Shown piece by piece: positions 1 through 9,473 of a DNA stretch of 64,000 bases (position 1 is its first letter; every line of letters begins with the position of its first letter). The translations under genes and the position numbers were made by a program. Origin of the DNA: Desulfamplus sp. (GTDB lineage Bacteria > Desulfobacterota > Desulfobacteria > Desulfobacterales > Desulfobacteraceae); contig JADGBE010000001.1 in NCBI GenBank assembly GCA_015231615.1, positions 152,133 through 216,132 of the forward strand, read 5' to 3'. Below the pieces are notes generated by a model. It saw only the letters and a program-made list of their open reading frames with translations, was not told the origin of the DNA and ran no database searches.

Positions 1-600
1 CAGAATGGTTAAAAATCCCGCAATTAACCCAGCTTTTATGAATGGCTCTCGTATTTCAGAGATATTGATTTTGGTAACAAGCCCGAGTTTCAGAGTAGCA
101 TCTGGAAAAACAACAGGCTCATAAGCTGCAACAACCTTTTGCCCCATGTAATCAATTCCAACCATTGCACCTGAATTGCCTGACAATGCTTTTCGCATCG
201 GCTCTGCAAGCGAAGAGTCAAACGGAATTGACTTGTGTGTTTCTATTCCGCCATAAGTATGAGTCAGAAGAAAAACGATATTATTTCCATCTTTTTTGGC
301 AAAAACAAGCTCACCTGTTTTTCCAAAGCTATTGAAATGCTGATACGCATCTTTTATTTGATAAAGAGTAGCTTCAAATGCCCCTCCAGAATAACCAATG
401 TTGTTAATTGTGTTAAATCTGGCAGTTGCTTCGATAAGACGTGCCCGTGCCTGAACACTGACAATAAGACGAGCTTTTTGTGCTTCAAAGGATGTGTTAT
501 ATAAAATAGCAGTTGTTATTCCCGCAATCATTATCGATGAAAATGCCATGATTGCAATCAATAATGATACTCTTTTGCGTTCATTCATATCTATCAACAT
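1..600 (-). CDS. Membrane sensor protein, N-terminal part (runs off the left edge)
   Basis: An open frame of 200 codons runs from an ATG at 600 down to base 1 without a stop. An alternative ATG lies at 588, but a GGAG about 11 nt upstream favours 600. The protein has an N-terminal transmembrane helix (residues about 8-30), then an extracytoplasmic region of about 150 residues with the pattern of a Cache-like sensory domain (KTGELVFA, then a conserved GIDYMGQKVVAAYEPV block). A second hydrophobic segment begins near residue 190. This topology is typical of the sensor half of a histidine kinase, chemoreceptor or diguanylate cyclase. The output domain lies outside the window, so the type cannot be decided. 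It is transcribed divergently from the DedA gene. Confidence 0.75.
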   Translation of the reverse strand, partial: MLIDMNERKRVSLLIAIMAFSSIMIAGITTAILYNTSFEAQKARLIVSVQARARLIEATARFNTINNIGYSGGAFEATLYQIKDAYQHFNSFGKTGELVFAKKDGNNIVFLLTHTYGGIETHKSIPFDSSLAEPMRKALSGNSGAMVGIDYMGQKVVAAYEPVVFPDATLKLGLVTKINISEIREPFIKAGLIAGFLTIL

Positions 601-814
601 AAATACCAAATCTCCGATAATATTATGTTTCTATTTTTATAATTGACCTTCTGCAAAATCTATTTTCTATTCAGTAAATCAAAGGGATTTATTGAAGTTT
701 TGCAGGTGCTTTAATAAAATAGACGTCCATATATTCCACTTTTTTATTCTTGACTGTCAAGGTCTATTATTATATTTGAACCAATTTAAATCGGAATTTA
801 TTAAGGAATTCAAA

Positions 815-1507
815 ATGGAAATAGTGCATGATTTATTATGGCTTCTTAAGCCCGAAGGTATAACGTGGCTCATTACTGTAGGCGGGTTGCCAGCAATTTG
901 TTTTGTTATTTTTGCTGAAACTGGATTTTTTGCCCTGTTGCCGGGTGATTCGCTATTGGTTCTATGCGGCATATTTGCAGCTACAACTTCTCCTGAAGGA
1001 GAAGCTCTTTTACCCATTAGCTTTTTGTTGACCATACTACCGTTATTCGGAATCTTAGGAGATCAAGTTGGTTTTTGGCTTGGTAAATTGTTTGGTCAAG
1101 CCATGTATAACTGGAAAGATAAGAGCGTTTTGGGTGTGCCTATATTTAAGGTGGCATATCTTAAAAAAACTGAAAATTTCTACAAACGGTGGGGCGTATT
1201 TTCAATTGTGATGGGGAGATGGGTGCCTATTGTAAGAACTTTTGCACCTATAGTCGCTGGAATTACCAAAATGCCTCTAAAAAAATTTATCACATTTAAT
1301 ATTTTAGGTGCTTTTCTATGGGTCTGGAGCATGGTATTAACGGGGTATTTATTAGGAAATATAGCAAAAACTAAGTTTAATTTTGATTTAGTAAAACATA
1401 TTGATAAGATAGCTATTGTTATAATTATCATATCTTTAATACCTATTTTCTATACTGTTTGGAAAGAAAAACAAGAAAACAGAATTTTAGAAAAGATTGA
1501 GAAATAG
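815..1507 (+). CDS. DedA family membrane protein
   Basis: This is a 230-residue integral membrane protein of the DedA/SNARE-associated (VTT) superfamily, whose members act in membrane homeostasis and phospholipid translocation. Family features seen are the FAETGFFALLPGDSLL block near residues 30-45, GDQVGFWLGKLFG in the middle, and the GRWVPIVRTFAPIVAGI motif with the conserved Arg, followed by hydrophobic C-terminal helices. I chose ATG 815 because AAGG lies 8 nt upstream and the length then fits the family. A longer frame opens at 692, but its first 41 residues look unlike coding sequence. Physiological substrate is unknown. Confidence 0.9.
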   Translation: MEIVHDLLWLLKPEGITWLITVGGLPAICFVIFAETGFFALLPGDSLLVLCGIFAATTSPEGEALLPISFLLTILPLFGILGDQVGFWLGKLFGQAMYNWKDKSVLGVPIFKVAYLKKTENFYKRWGVFSIVMGRWVPIVRTFAPIVAGITKMPLKKFITFNILGAFLWVWSMVLTGYLLGNIAKTKFNFDLVKHIDKIAIVIIIISLIPIFYTVWKEKQENRILEKIEK

Positions 1508-1621
1508 ATATACTATTCCAGATAAATGATCATGTTGTAACAGAGAATGGCAGACAACAAAAAATTATTCTCCTGTAGATCTAAAAATCAAAAAGCCAGT
1601 AGTTGCCTACCGAGTTTTTCC

Positions 1622-1651
1622 TTGACAAAACAGATTAATATACAGTAAATT
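1622..1651 (+). promoter_or_regulatory. Possible sigma-70 promoter of rpsT
   Basis: A perfect TTGACA at 1622-1627 is followed after 18 bp by TAAATT at 1646-1651. A TATACT at 1654-1659 is nearby but too far away to pair with it. The site would give an AT-rich leader of about 100 nt before the S20 gene. The -35 box is good and the -10 box is weak. Confidence 0.3.
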
Positions 1652-1758
1652 CATATACTTTAAATACAAGGTCTAAAATATATAAAAATCAAGATCAAAT
1701 ATTGATAAATAAATAAAATAAAACATCTAATTAATAAACATTAAGGAGTAGAAAGACA

Positions 1759-2022
1759 TTGGCTAATCATAAATCTGCTATTAAACGTGCAAAACAAAAT
1801 GAAGTTAGAAGATTAAGAAATAGATCAGCAAGATCAGCTATGAGAACAGCAATAAAAAAGGTTTATGTTGCAAAAGAAGAAGCTGCTGAGAACACTACTG
1901 AAATATTCAAAACAGCACAGTCTGTTATTGCAAAAGCCGCTAAAAAAGGACTTTTACATAAAAATACTGCTGCACGTAAAACTTCAAGACTTGCAAAATA
2001 TCTAAATAAACAGGCTATATAG
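1759..2022 (+). CDS. rpsT: 30S ribosomal protein S20
   Basis: This is an 87-residue, very basic protein of normal S20 length. It begins ANHKSAIKRAKQNEVRRLRN and keeps the family SAMRTAIKK and LLHKNTAARKTSRLAK motifs. S20 binds 16S rRNA early in 30S assembly. Translation starts at a TTG, 10 nt after a strong AAGGAG (1743-1748). Rare start codons are common for rpsT and may help its autoregulation. The gene is monocistronic and ends in front of a strong terminator shared with the converging lptE. Confidence 0.97.
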   Translation: MANHKSAIKRAKQNEVRRLRNRSARSAMRTAIKKVYVAKEEAAENTTEIFKTAQSVIAKAAKKGLLHKNTAARKTSRLAKYLNKQAI

Positions 2023-2076
2023 CAATATAAAAACTAAATAGGTTATAGTAAATTAAATCCAATTAGTTTAAATATA

Positions 2077-2126
2077 CAAAAAGAATAGGGTTTCAAACGT
2101 CATTGTTTGAAACCCTATTCTTTTTG
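2077..2126. terminator. Bidirectional rho-independent terminator between rpsT and lptE
   Basis: A perfect 22-bp inverted repeat (2077-2098 and 2105-2126) with a 6-nt loop GTCATT. The stem begins with an A-run and ends with a T-run, so it works in both directions and serves the two converging genes. No mismatch occurs in the stem. Confidence 0.9.
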
Positions 2127-2149
2127 TTATATGAATAAAAATATATTTG

Positions 2150-2662
2150 TCAAAAATTGTCAATCATCTGGCTTACCGTTCTTCTTGCAAGACGATATGC
2201 AACTATCTCAAGAGTTGATTTTATAGCTGTCTCATCTATAGAATTCTGGTGTGTAACATCATAAGATTCGCTTTCTGTAAATTTATTGACAGAAAATATA
2301 ATATCACCTGTTCGGCTCTTCATCTCAATATTAAGAACAGCATTAATGCCCCTCTTATACACTATATCGTCTGATGTCCTTGCTAAAGCATCAAACGATA
2401 TAGATGTAATTGTGCCGTAAATAACTGCATCAGCCATCTTATTATCTGTTATCACTTTTACATTACTGCTTCTCATAAGCTCTTTAATAAAAGCATTTGT
2501 AAAGAGCATCTCCGCACTAACAATTGAGCTTCTATTCTTAAAAATAGAAACAGAGACGCTCTTTATGTTGGAAGGTAAATTTGCTCTTCCTTGTAAAGTG
2601 TATCCACAAGAGCTAAGCATAATGGTTAAAGCTGATAATATTAAGATGCTATTAATCTTCAT
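2150..2662 (-). CDS. lptE: LptE-like LPS-assembly lipoprotein
   Basis: A 170-residue lipoprotein: hydrophobic signal sequence, lipobox LSSC followed by Gly, then GYTLQGRANLPSNIKSVSV, the typical LptE opening. LptE plugs the outer-membrane LPS translocon LptD. The ATG at 2662 is preferred because it puts the lipobox about 19 residues in; an in-frame ATG at 2683 would add seven residues. The location just downstream of leuS, converging on rpsT, is the usual leuS-lptE arrangement. Sequence conservation in this family is low, so the assignment leans on the N-terminal motif, length and context. Confidence 0.8.
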   Translation of the reverse strand: MKINSILILSALTIMLSSCGYTLQGRANLPSNIKSVSVSIFKNRSSIVSAEMLFTNAFIKELMRSSNVKVITDNKMADAVIYGTITSISFDALARTSDDIVYKRGINAVLNIEMKSRTGDIIFSVNKFTESESYDVTHQNSIDETAIKSTLEIVAYRLARRTVSQMIDNF

Positions 2663-2711
2663 GGTTATATAAAATGAATTCAAAATTTAGGCTTATATTT
2701 AGATTGGATTT

Positions 2712-2744
2712 AGATTTGACAACTTTTTAAAAGTTGTCAAATCT
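2712..2744. repeat. 33-nt palindromic element, copy 1
   Basis: Near-perfect palindrome with 16-nt arms (2712-2727 and 2729-2744, arm AGATTTGACAACTTTT) around a single T. It lies 73 bp past the leuS stop, before lptE. The same sequence in reverse complement recurs at 16957-16989, and a variant at 44163-44196. No T-run follows on the leuS strand, so it is more REP-like than a classical terminator. Confidence 0.75.
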
Positions 2745-2816
2745 TGTTTTAATTTTGTTTTATTGTTTCAACACTCTTCTATTGTCGTTGATATTTTTCG
2801 GTTTTCAATTATTTTT

Positions 2817-5501
2817 TCACACAACAATATTAACCAATTTCTTTTTTACCACTATCACTTTTTTAATATCTTTACCCTCTATATATTTTTTCACTATCTC
2901 GTCAGCAAGAGCTGTTTTTTGAATCAGCTCATCACTGCTGTTTGCATCAATTGAGAATTTTGATCTAAGTTTTCCATTAATCTGCACTACAACCAGAATC
3001 TCATCAGTTACTAAAGCATCTTCACGGTAAGATGACCAGCCTTGTTCAGTAATAGAACCAGATTTCTTACCCATAAGTTCCCAAACCTCTTCGGCAAAGT
3101 GTGGAACTATTGGGGAGAGAAGCAAAATAATATGTTCAATGCAAAATAAGGCTACAGATTTAACCTCATCAGAAGAGTTATCTTTTAATTCAAGGCTATA
3201 CATCGCATTTACAAGCTCCATCACAGCACTTATCGCTGTATTGAAATGGAAACTCCCTTCAATGTCATCTGTAACTTTTTTGATTGTCTGATGTGCTTTG
3301 GTGTATAGTTTTTTTGCATCACTGTCAGAAAGTTCAGCAAGAGGTCCATTATAAGACTTAACACCTTTTGCTATATCCATACATAAAGCGGAAAGTCTCC
3401 ATACACGATTGATAAACCTATAACAACCTTCGACTCCATCATCATTCCACTCCAACCCCTTTTCAGGAGGAGATGCAAAAAGGCAGAAAAGCCTTGTTAT
3501 ATCAGCACCATATTTATTGAGCAGATCATTTGGGTCAATAACATTTTTCTTTGATTTTGACATCTTAATAACTCTGCCGATCTCAACATCTTTGCCGCAC
3601 TTTGTGCAGCTTGCTTTACCATCAGAAATTTTTGCATCTTCAGGGAAAAGATAGCCGTGTTCAGGACATTTTAAGGTCTCTTTTAAAACCATTCCTTGAG
3701 TTAGAAGATTTGTAAAAGGCTCTTTAAAGTCAATTAGACCTAATGTATTTAAAACCCTCATAAAATATCTTGAATAGAGCAGATGCAAAATTGCATGTTC
3801 AACGCCACCAATATATTGATCCACAGGCATCCAATATTTAACAGCATCTTTATCAAACATGGCATTTGAACAATGGGGGCTACAATATCTTACAAAATAC
3901 CAAGAAGATTCAACAAATGTGTCCATAGTGTCAGTATCACGCCTTGCATCGCTTCTACCACATTTTGGGCAAATAACTTGTTTGAAAAAATCAAGAGTTG
4001 GTAAAGGAGAGCCTCCATTATCAAGAAGATGTGCATCTTCTGGCAATGTTATTGGAAGGTCAGATTCTGGAACAGGCACAACTCCACAGCTTTCACAGTG
4101 AATCACAGGAATAGGCGTTCCCCAGTAACGCTGACGCGAAATACCCCAATCTCTAAGCCTAAAACTTATTGTCTTTTTTCCAAGCCCTTCTTTTTCAAGC
4201 CAGCTTGTGATTTTATCCATTGCATCAAAATTATCCATGTCGTTGTATTCACCAGAGTTCACAAGCACACCCGGATCAGGACAAGCCTCTGTCATTGTTG
4301 CGGGATCAAGAGTTGCCCCATCTTTTGGTTGGATAACAACAACAATGTCAAGATTATATTTTTTAGCAAAATCAAAATCTCGCTGATCATGTGCTGGAAC
4401 TGACATTACAGCCCCAGTTCCATACTCCATCAATGCAAAGTTTGCAGTATAGATTGGCATACGTCTTCCATTTGCTGGGTTTATGCACCATGCACCAACA
4501 AAGACGCCTTCTTTTTCATATTTCTCAATTGAAGATGATGATCTCTCCTGCTTTGAAATTTTATCAACAAATGCAGCAACAGCACCTTCTTGCTCTGTTC
4601 CTTTTGATAGAGACTCAACTAAAGGGTGTTCAGGGGCAAGGCACATAAAAGTTGCACCAAATAGAGTATCTGGTCTTGTTGTAAAGACTTTTATGTAGTC
4701 TTCTTTAATTTGGGTTTTATTTATATCTTTATTTGATTCTTTAGATTTGCAAGAAGTATCATTACAAGGAGCATTACAAGCATCTGTTTCAATCTTGAAT
4801 GAAATCTCTGAACCTGTGCTTTTGCCTATCCAGTTTTTTTGCATCAAAGTAACCTTTTCAGGCCACCCTGGAAGTTTATCACAATGGATAAGTAAATCTT
4901 CAGCATAGTCAGTAATTCTGAAAAACCATTGAAAAAGTTTTTTCTGCTGAACCATCTCACCGCAACGCCAGCAAGAATCATCCTCTACTTGTTCATTTGC
5001 AAGAACAGTTTGGCAATGTTCACACCAATTCACATAAGACTCTTTCCTATAAACCATATCTTTCTCAAGCATCTTTAGAAAAAGCCACTGTTCCCATCTG
5101 TAATAATCTGGCTTACAAGTTGCAACCTCTCTCTCCCAATCATAAGAAAAGCCCATTCTTTTTAATTGACTTTTCATGGTGCTGATATTTTGATATGTCC
5201 AAGTTGCAGGGTGAGTTTTATTATCAATTGCTGCATTTTCTGCTGGCATACCAAATGCGTCCCAACCCATTGGGTGAAGAACATTGTATCCATTCATTCT
5301 TTTATATCTTGCTACCACATCACCAATAGTGTAGTTTCTAACATGACCCATGTGGATTTTGCCAGAAGGGTATGGAAACATCTCCAGCAGGTAATATTTC
5401 TTTTTTGAATCATCTTCAGATGCACTAAAAATGTGATTTTTTTCCCAGTATTCCTGCCATCTGGACTCAACTTTTTCAGGATTATAACGGTCATCCATCA
5501 T
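2817..5501 (-). CDS. leuS: Leucyl-tRNA synthetase
   Basis: An 894-residue class I aminoacyl-tRNA synthetase that charges tRNA-Leu with leucine. The HIGH motif appears as HMGH (residues 50-53, within [14 protein letters not shown]) and the KMSKS signature as KMSKSKKNV near residue 645. The editing (CP1) domain holds a [11 protein letters not shown] motif. CxxC pairs (CEHC/CWRC, CESC, CPKC, CTKC) indicate zinc-ribbon insertions in the connective regions, as in many bacterial LeuRS. An Asn/Lys/Asp-rich stretch near residue 245 looks like a surface insertion. A GGAGG 11 nt upstream supports the ATG at 5501, although a second ATG follows directly. It leads the leuS-lptE pair. Confidence 0.98.
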   Translation of the reverse strand: MMDDRYNPEKVESRWQEYWEKNHIFSASEDDSKKKYYLLEMFPYPSGKIHMGHVRNYTIGDVVARYKRMNGYNVLHPMGWDAFGMPAENAAIDNKTHPATWTYQNISTMKSQLKRMGFSYDWEREVATCKPDYYRWEQWLFLKMLEKDMVYRKESYVNWCEHCQTVLANEQVEDDSCWRCGEMVQQKKLFQWFFRITDYAEDLLIHCDKLPGWPEKVTLMQKNWIGKSTGSEISFKIETDACNAPCNDTSCKSKESNKDINKTQIKEDYIKVFTTRPDTLFGATFMCLAPEHPLVESLSKGTEQEGAVAAFVDKISKQERSSSSIEKYEKEGVFVGAWCINPANGRRMPIYTANFALMEYGTGAVMSVPAHDQRDFDFAKKYNLDIVVVIQPKDGATLDPATMTEACPDPGVLVNSGEYNDMDNFDAMDKITSWLEKEGLGKKTISFRLRDWGISRQRYWGTPIPVIHCESCGVVPVPESDLPITLPEDAHLLDNGGSPLPTLDFFKQVICPKCGRSDARRDTDTMDTFVESSWYFVRYCSPHCSNAMFDKDAVKYWMPVDQYIGGVEHAILHLLYSRYFMRVLNTLGLIDFKEPFTNLLTQGMVLKETLKCPEHGYLFPEDAKISDGKASCTKCGKDVEIGRVIKMSKSKKNVIDPNDLLNKYGADITRLFCLFASPPEKGLEWNDDGVEGCYRFINRVWRLSALCMDIAKGVKSYNGPLAELSDSDAKKLYTKAHQTIKKVTDDIEGSFHFNTAISAVMELVNAMYSLELKDNSSDEVKSVALFCIEHIILLLSPIVPHFAEEVWELMGKKSGSITEQGWSSYREDALVTDEILVVVQINGKLRSKFSIDANSSDELIQKTALADEIVKKYIEGKDIKKVIVVKKKLVNIVV

Positions 5502-5807
5502 AAATATACACGCCTCCGCAAAACATATATTGGATATTTTAAATTAAAATTATAGGTTAAAAATTACTTGAAATCATGGGTTAATCATGTATTTTTTAAA
5601 TTAATTAAAGATAGTAATATAAATTTTAAAGAAAAGATAAATGCCATAATATCCTATAAATAGCAAGTCTGACAAAATAAGAATCAAAAAGCCTAATCAT
5701 AATTTAAAGATTTGATAAATTGCTCATAAGATGTCAATCTTATGAGATACTATTTAAAATTAAAATTGATAAAATTAAAGCTAATACGCTGAAAATATAA
5801 TAAAAAA
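5502..5807. other. AT-rich divergent intergenic region between leuS and rng
   Basis: About 325 bp separate the starts of leuS and rng with no gene. It is very AT-rich and must hold both promoters, but I see no convincing -35/-10 pair. The one clear structure is the hairpin at 5723-5746, listed separately. Confidence 0.6.
5723..5746 (+). promoter_or_regulatory. Hairpin in the rng leader region
   Basis: Perfect 10-bp stem (CTCATAAGAT / ATCTTATGAG) closed by a GTCA tetraloop, about 80 nt upstream of rng. There is no T-run after it, so it is not an obvious terminator. RNase E in E. coli controls its own mRNA through 5'-UTR hairpins, so an autoregulatory role is possible but only inferred. Confidence 0.35.
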
Positions 5808-5827
5808 GGAGGATGCACAGACATTGA

Positions 5828-7294
5828 ATGACAAGAAAGATATTAATTAATGCACTTGATTCTGGTGAGTGTAGAATAGTTACAATAAAAGATAACAAAT
5901 TAGAAGAGCTTCATCTTGACACGGAAGCAAGAGAGATAACGCAAGGCAATATTTACAAAGGTTGTATTACAAGGGTAGAACCAAGTTTGCAGGCAGTTTT
6001 TGTTGATTATGGTGCTGAAAAACAGGGATTTCTCCAACAGCAAGAGATACACAGCGACTACTTTATGGATAGCGACTCTGGGAACAGAAATTTATCTCAA
6101 ATTGTCCAAAAAGGACAGGAGTTACTTATTCAAGTTACAAAAGACCCGATTATGCACAAAGGTGCAATGCTTACAACTTTCATATCTCTTCCCGGTAGAT
6201 TGTCAGTTTTAATGCCAGGAACATCAACTAAAGGTGTATCAAGACAGATAAACTGCGAAGATGAACGAAAAAGGCTAAAAGCCCTTGTTGATGCAATGAA
6301 ACTGCCAGAAGGATTTGGATTTATTGTCAGAACTGCTGGTAAAGATGCAACTAAAACCATGTTAAGCAATGATCTAAAATACCTTATGCGGGTTTGGAAA
6401 AGCATCAATGACAAGAGCATAGAAAGCCCAACACCAGCACTTTTATACAAAGAACAAAATCTTGCTGTCAGAACTATAAGAGATTATTTCACATCAGATG
6501 TCTCAGAAATCGTTATAGATGATGAAGAGGTTTTTAAAGAGGTAAGAGATTTCATAAAAATTATTGATCCTAAACAGCAAAGTATTGTCAAATTTCTCAA
6601 AGGTGAAATACCTATATTTTCAAAATATAGGATTGAAGATCAGATTGCATCTATATTTGAAACCAAAGTTCCTTTAAAGTCAGGCGGTGAAATTGTAATT
6701 GATCAGACTGAAGCTTTAGTTGCCATTGATGTAAATTCAGGAAAATCTACTGGTAAACGAAATATTGAGCAGACAGCATTTCACACCAACATTGAGGCTG
6801 CTGAAGAGATTGCAAGGCAGTTGAGGCTCAGAGATATGGGAGGGCTTATAGTTATTGATTTTATTGATATGAAAGAGACTCGTCATAAGGCTGAAGTTAT
6901 GAAAACTCTTAAAAAATTTATGAAATCAGATAAAGCCAAGGCAAAGGTTGGGATAATATCAAAATTTGGTCTTTTAGAGATGTCTCGCCAAAGGCTAAGA
7001 CCCGCTATAACTTTCGGCAATTTCACAACATGCACACACTGTCAAGGACGCGGTATGGTACCATCTATAGAAAATCTTGCACTTGCATTTGTGCGTCAAC
7101 TCAACCTAAATACAATAAGAGGTGATATAAAAACTGTAATAGCAACGCTACCCAGAGAAGTTGCAGATTATCTTCTTAACAAAAAGCGTAAGGAGATAGT
7201 AGATATTGAGTGTAAGCGTAATATGACTATATCAATTATAAGTGATGATAACATGATAAGGGGGCATAGTAATATTGTATATGACAAGGGTTAA
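5828..7294 (+). CDS. rng: Ribonuclease G/E family endoribonuclease
   Basis: A 488-residue RNase G/E. An N-terminal S1 domain (about residues 35-120; GNIYKGCITRVEPSLQAVFVD) binds RNA. The DNase I-like catalytic part carries the two metal-binding Asp motifs AIDVNSGK (near 300) and VIDFIDM (near 342), and the zinc-link CTHCQGRG follows near 401. Length matches RNase G, with no RNase E-type degradosome tail. It processes rRNA and mRNA 5' ends. The GGAGG at 5808-5812 lies 15 nt from ATG 5828, which is long. A four-codon mini-ORF (5813-5827, encoding MHRH) ends immediately before this start. Confidence 0.95.
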   Translation: MTRKILINALDSGECRIVTIKDNKLEELHLDTEAREITQGNIYKGCITRVEPSLQAVFVDYGAEKQGFLQQQEIHSDYFMDSDSGNRNLSQIVQKGQELLIQVTKDPIMHKGAMLTTFISLPGRLSVLMPGTSTKGVSRQINCEDERKRLKALVDAMKLPEGFGFIVRTAGKDATKTMLSNDLKYLMRVWKSINDKSIESPTPALLYKEQNLAVRTIRDYFTSDVSEIVIDDEEVFKEVRDFIKIIDPKQQSIVKFLKGEIPIFSKYRIEDQIASIFETKVPLKSGGEIVIDQTEALVAIDVNSGKSTGKRNIEQTAFHTNIEAAEEIARQLRLRDMGGLIVIDFIDMKETRHKAEVMKTLKKFMKSDKAKAKVGIISKFGLLEMSRQRLRPAITFGNFTTCTHCQGRGMVPSIENLALAFVRQLNLNTIRGDIKTVIATLPREVADYLLNKKRKEIVDIECKRNMTISIISDDNMIRGHSNIVYDKG

Positions 7295-7394
7295 TAGAAA
7301 GATCGCTCTATCTTGACAGAGCAATATCTTTTGTGTATCTGAAACAGTTCGTTTATATTTGTGTGGAAATATAGCTACGTTATTTATTAATTTT

Positions 7395-7426
7395 ATCAAT
7401 TCAATTATCAATTCAATTATCAATTT
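7395..7426. repeat. Short tandem repeat in the yajC leader
   Basis: The 12-bp unit ATCAATTCAATT is present twice exactly (7395-7406, 7407-7418) and then partially (7419-7426), just upstream of the yajC ribosome binding site. It is AT-rich and non-coding. Confidence 0.7.
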
Positions 7427-7446
7427 GGGATTTATGGAGGAGTTTT

Positions 7447-7818
7447 ATGATCAGCACAGCTTATGCAATGGGACAAGCAGGGGCATCAGGGGCAGGACCA
7501 GCAGGTGGTGGGTTTACAGCTTTTGTACCTTTGATTCTTATGTTTGTCATATTTTATTTTCTTTTAATTCGCCCACAGCAAAAAAAAGCAAAAGAGCATC
7601 AAAACATGATAAATAATCTCAAAAAAGGGGATAGAATTATAACATCAGGCGGAATACATGGCACAATAGTCTCGCTTGGAGACACAACAGTATCTGTTGA
7701 GATTGCTGAAAATGTTAAAATCAAGATCAGCAGAGGCAATGTTGCCGCCCTTAATCAAAAATCATCTATTCTTCAAAAAACAAAAGATGAGAACAAAAAA
7801 GAAGAAAATAAGAAATAG
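7447..7818 (+). CDS. yajC: Preprotein translocase subunit YajC
   Basis: A 123-residue protein with a short periplasmic N-terminus rich in Gly/Ala, one transmembrane helix (about 25-45, FVPLILMFVIFYFLLIRPQQ) and the diagnostic RPQQKKAKEHQNMI segment, then a small soluble domain (KGDRIITSGGIHGTI) and a Lys/Glu-rich tail. YajC associates with SecDF at the Sec translocon. GGAGGAG a few bases upstream fixes the ATG. It is the first gene of yajC-secD-secF. Confidence 0.96.
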   Translation: MISTAYAMGQAGASGAGPAGGGFTAFVPLILMFVIFYFLLIRPQQKKAKEHQNMINNLKKGDRIITSGGIHGTIVSLGDTTVSVEIAENVKIKISRGNVAALNQKSSILQKTKDENKKEENKK

Positions 7819-7870
7819 CTAACAATAATTAAAGATTAAGATAAAAAATAAAATATAGGAGTACATTAGA

Positions 7871-9445
7871 TTGAAAATGCTTACATGGCGGGGTGTAGTA
7901 AATATAGTGGTAATGGTGGGGGCGATAATTTATCTTCTGCCAACCTTAAATGCCAATATTTGGCCCCATAAAAAAATAAATCTTGGACTTGATCTGCAAG
8001 GTGGTATGCACCTTGTCCTTGAAGTACAGACAGAAAAAGCAGTTGAAACAACCATTGAACGCACAGTTGATGAGCTTAAACAAGAGCTTAGAAAAAAAGA
8101 TATTAAACATTTTGGTATATCAAGTGAAAAAAATAACATAAACATTGAGTTGCAGGGTGAAGAGAGCCTCAAAGTTTTTAATACCATTGTAACTGAGAGT
8201 TTTAATGATTTTAAGGTTGAGTCAACAACTACAGAGGGTGAAAAACACCGTGTAGTGCTATCTTTGCCAAATGAAGAATCTTTAAATATAAAAAAGATGG
8301 CTACAGAGCAAGCTCTTGAAACCATAAGAAACCGTATTGATGAGTTTGGTGTAAGCGAACCAGATATTAGACTACAGGGTGAAGATAGAATTCAGATTCA
8401 GCTTCCCGGTATCAAAGATACAAAGCGTGCAAAAGAGCTAATTGGAAAAACAGCAAGACTCAATTTTCAACTTGTAGATGAAACTGGAGATGTTGATGCA
8501 GCAGTAAAAGGCACTGTTCCACCGGGAGATGAGCTTCTCTATCAACTTGAGGTTAATGAAAATTCAGGTTCCACAAATAAAGTTCCGTTTTTGATTCAAA
8601 AAAAGGTGCTGCTTGATGGAAGCACTCTTACAAATGCAAGGGTTGAGATAGATTCTCAATTTAATGAGCCTTATGTAAGTATTGAGTTTGATAGAAAAGG
8701 TGCAAGGATATTTGAGAGAGTTACTGGGGAAAATATTAAAAAACGGCTTGCTATTGTTCTTGATAAGAATGTCTATTCTGCACCAGTAATACAAGATAAA
8801 ATTGCTGGAGGAAAGGCAAGGATTACTGGAAACTTTACAATGGAAGAGGCAGCGGATTTAGCAATTGTTTTAAGAGCTGGAGCATTACCTGCCCCTGTTA
8901 AGATTATTGAAGAGAGAACGGTAGGACCAACTCTTGGTGCTGATTCAATTAGAATGGGGCTTATTTCTGGTTTAGTAGGATGTATTCTTGTAGTTCTTTT
9001 TATGGCTATTTACTATATGGGGGCTGGAGTTATTGCAGATGTCGCTTTGATAGCCAATCTCACTTTAATTGGTGCTGGACTTGCAGCATTTCAGGCAACT
9101 CTAACCCTTCCCGGTATTGCTGGTATCGTTCTTACAATTGGTATAGCTGTTGATGCAAATGTTCTTATTTATGAGAGAATAAGAGAAGAGATTGCATCTG
9201 GTAAGACTCCTGTAGCAGCAGTAAACGCTGGGTTTGAGAGGGCTGCAATTACTATCATAGACTCAAATATTACAACATTAATTGTTGCTATTGTTCTATT
9301 TCAGTTTGGAACGGGTCCTATTAAAGGATTTGCAGTAACATTAGCAATGGGCATAATTGCAAGTATGTTTTCTGCTTTGATACTTTCAAGAAGCATTTTT
9401 CAATACATTGTTTCTGTTAAAAAGGTCTCTAAATTGAGCATATAA
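7871..9445 (+). CDS. secD: Protein translocase subunit SecD
   Basis: A 524-residue Sec accessory subunit that uses the proton gradient to complete protein export. It has an N-terminal helix, the family block LGLDLQGGMHLVLEV (about residues 38-52), a large periplasmic P1 domain containing TIRNRIDEFGVSEP and IQIQLPGI, and a C-terminal RND-like membrane domain with GIAVDANVLIYERIREE. The frame opens with TTG at 7871; an ATG lies two codons later. AGGAG about 9 nt upstream fits the TTG. It is followed by secF after 28 bp. Confidence 0.96.
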   Translation: MKMLTWRGVVNIVVMVGAIIYLLPTLNANIWPHKKINLGLDLQGGMHLVLEVQTEKAVETTIERTVDELKQELRKKDIKHFGISSEKNNINIELQGEESLKVFNTIVTESFNDFKVESTTTEGEKHRVVLSLPNEESLNIKKMATEQALETIRNRIDEFGVSEPDIRLQGEDRIQIQLPGIKDTKRAKELIGKTARLNFQLVDETGDVDAAVKGTVPPGDELLYQLEVNENSGSTNKVPFLIQKKVLLDGSTLTNARVEIDSQFNEPYVSIEFDRKGARIFERVTGENIKKRLAIVLDKNVYSAPVIQDKIAGGKARITGNFTMEEAADLAIVLRAGALPAPVKIIEERTVGPTLGADSIRMGLISGLVGCILVVLFMAIYYMGAGVIADVALIANLTLIGAGLAAFQATLTLPGIAGIVLTIGIAVDANVLIYERIREEIASGKTPVAAVNAGFERAAITIIDSNITTLIVAIVLFQFGTGPIKGFAVTLAMGIIASMFSALILSRSIFQYIVSVKKVSKLSI

Positions 9446-9473
9446 AAATAATAACGAAGGAAGGTAACAGATA

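Noticed and set aside
692..814. N-terminal extension of the DedA gene
   Set aside because: The 41 extra residues lack family similarity; a proper ribosome site lies before ATG 815.
757..1035. Minus-strand frame of 92 codons opposite the DedA gene
   Set aside because: It is a shadow of the DedA coding frame, with no family resemblance.
2734..2954. Small plus-strand open frames at the leuS 3' end
   Set aside because: They lie over the end of leuS and AT-rich spacer, have hydrophobic low-complexity sequence and no ribosome site.
6130..6450. Minus-strand 106-codon frame within rng
   Set aside because: It is a shadow of the strongly conserved RNase G/E frame.
7295..7358. Weak hairpin after rng as a terminator
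   Set aside because: Only five paired bases (GCTCT/AGAGC) and no T-run, so not supportable.
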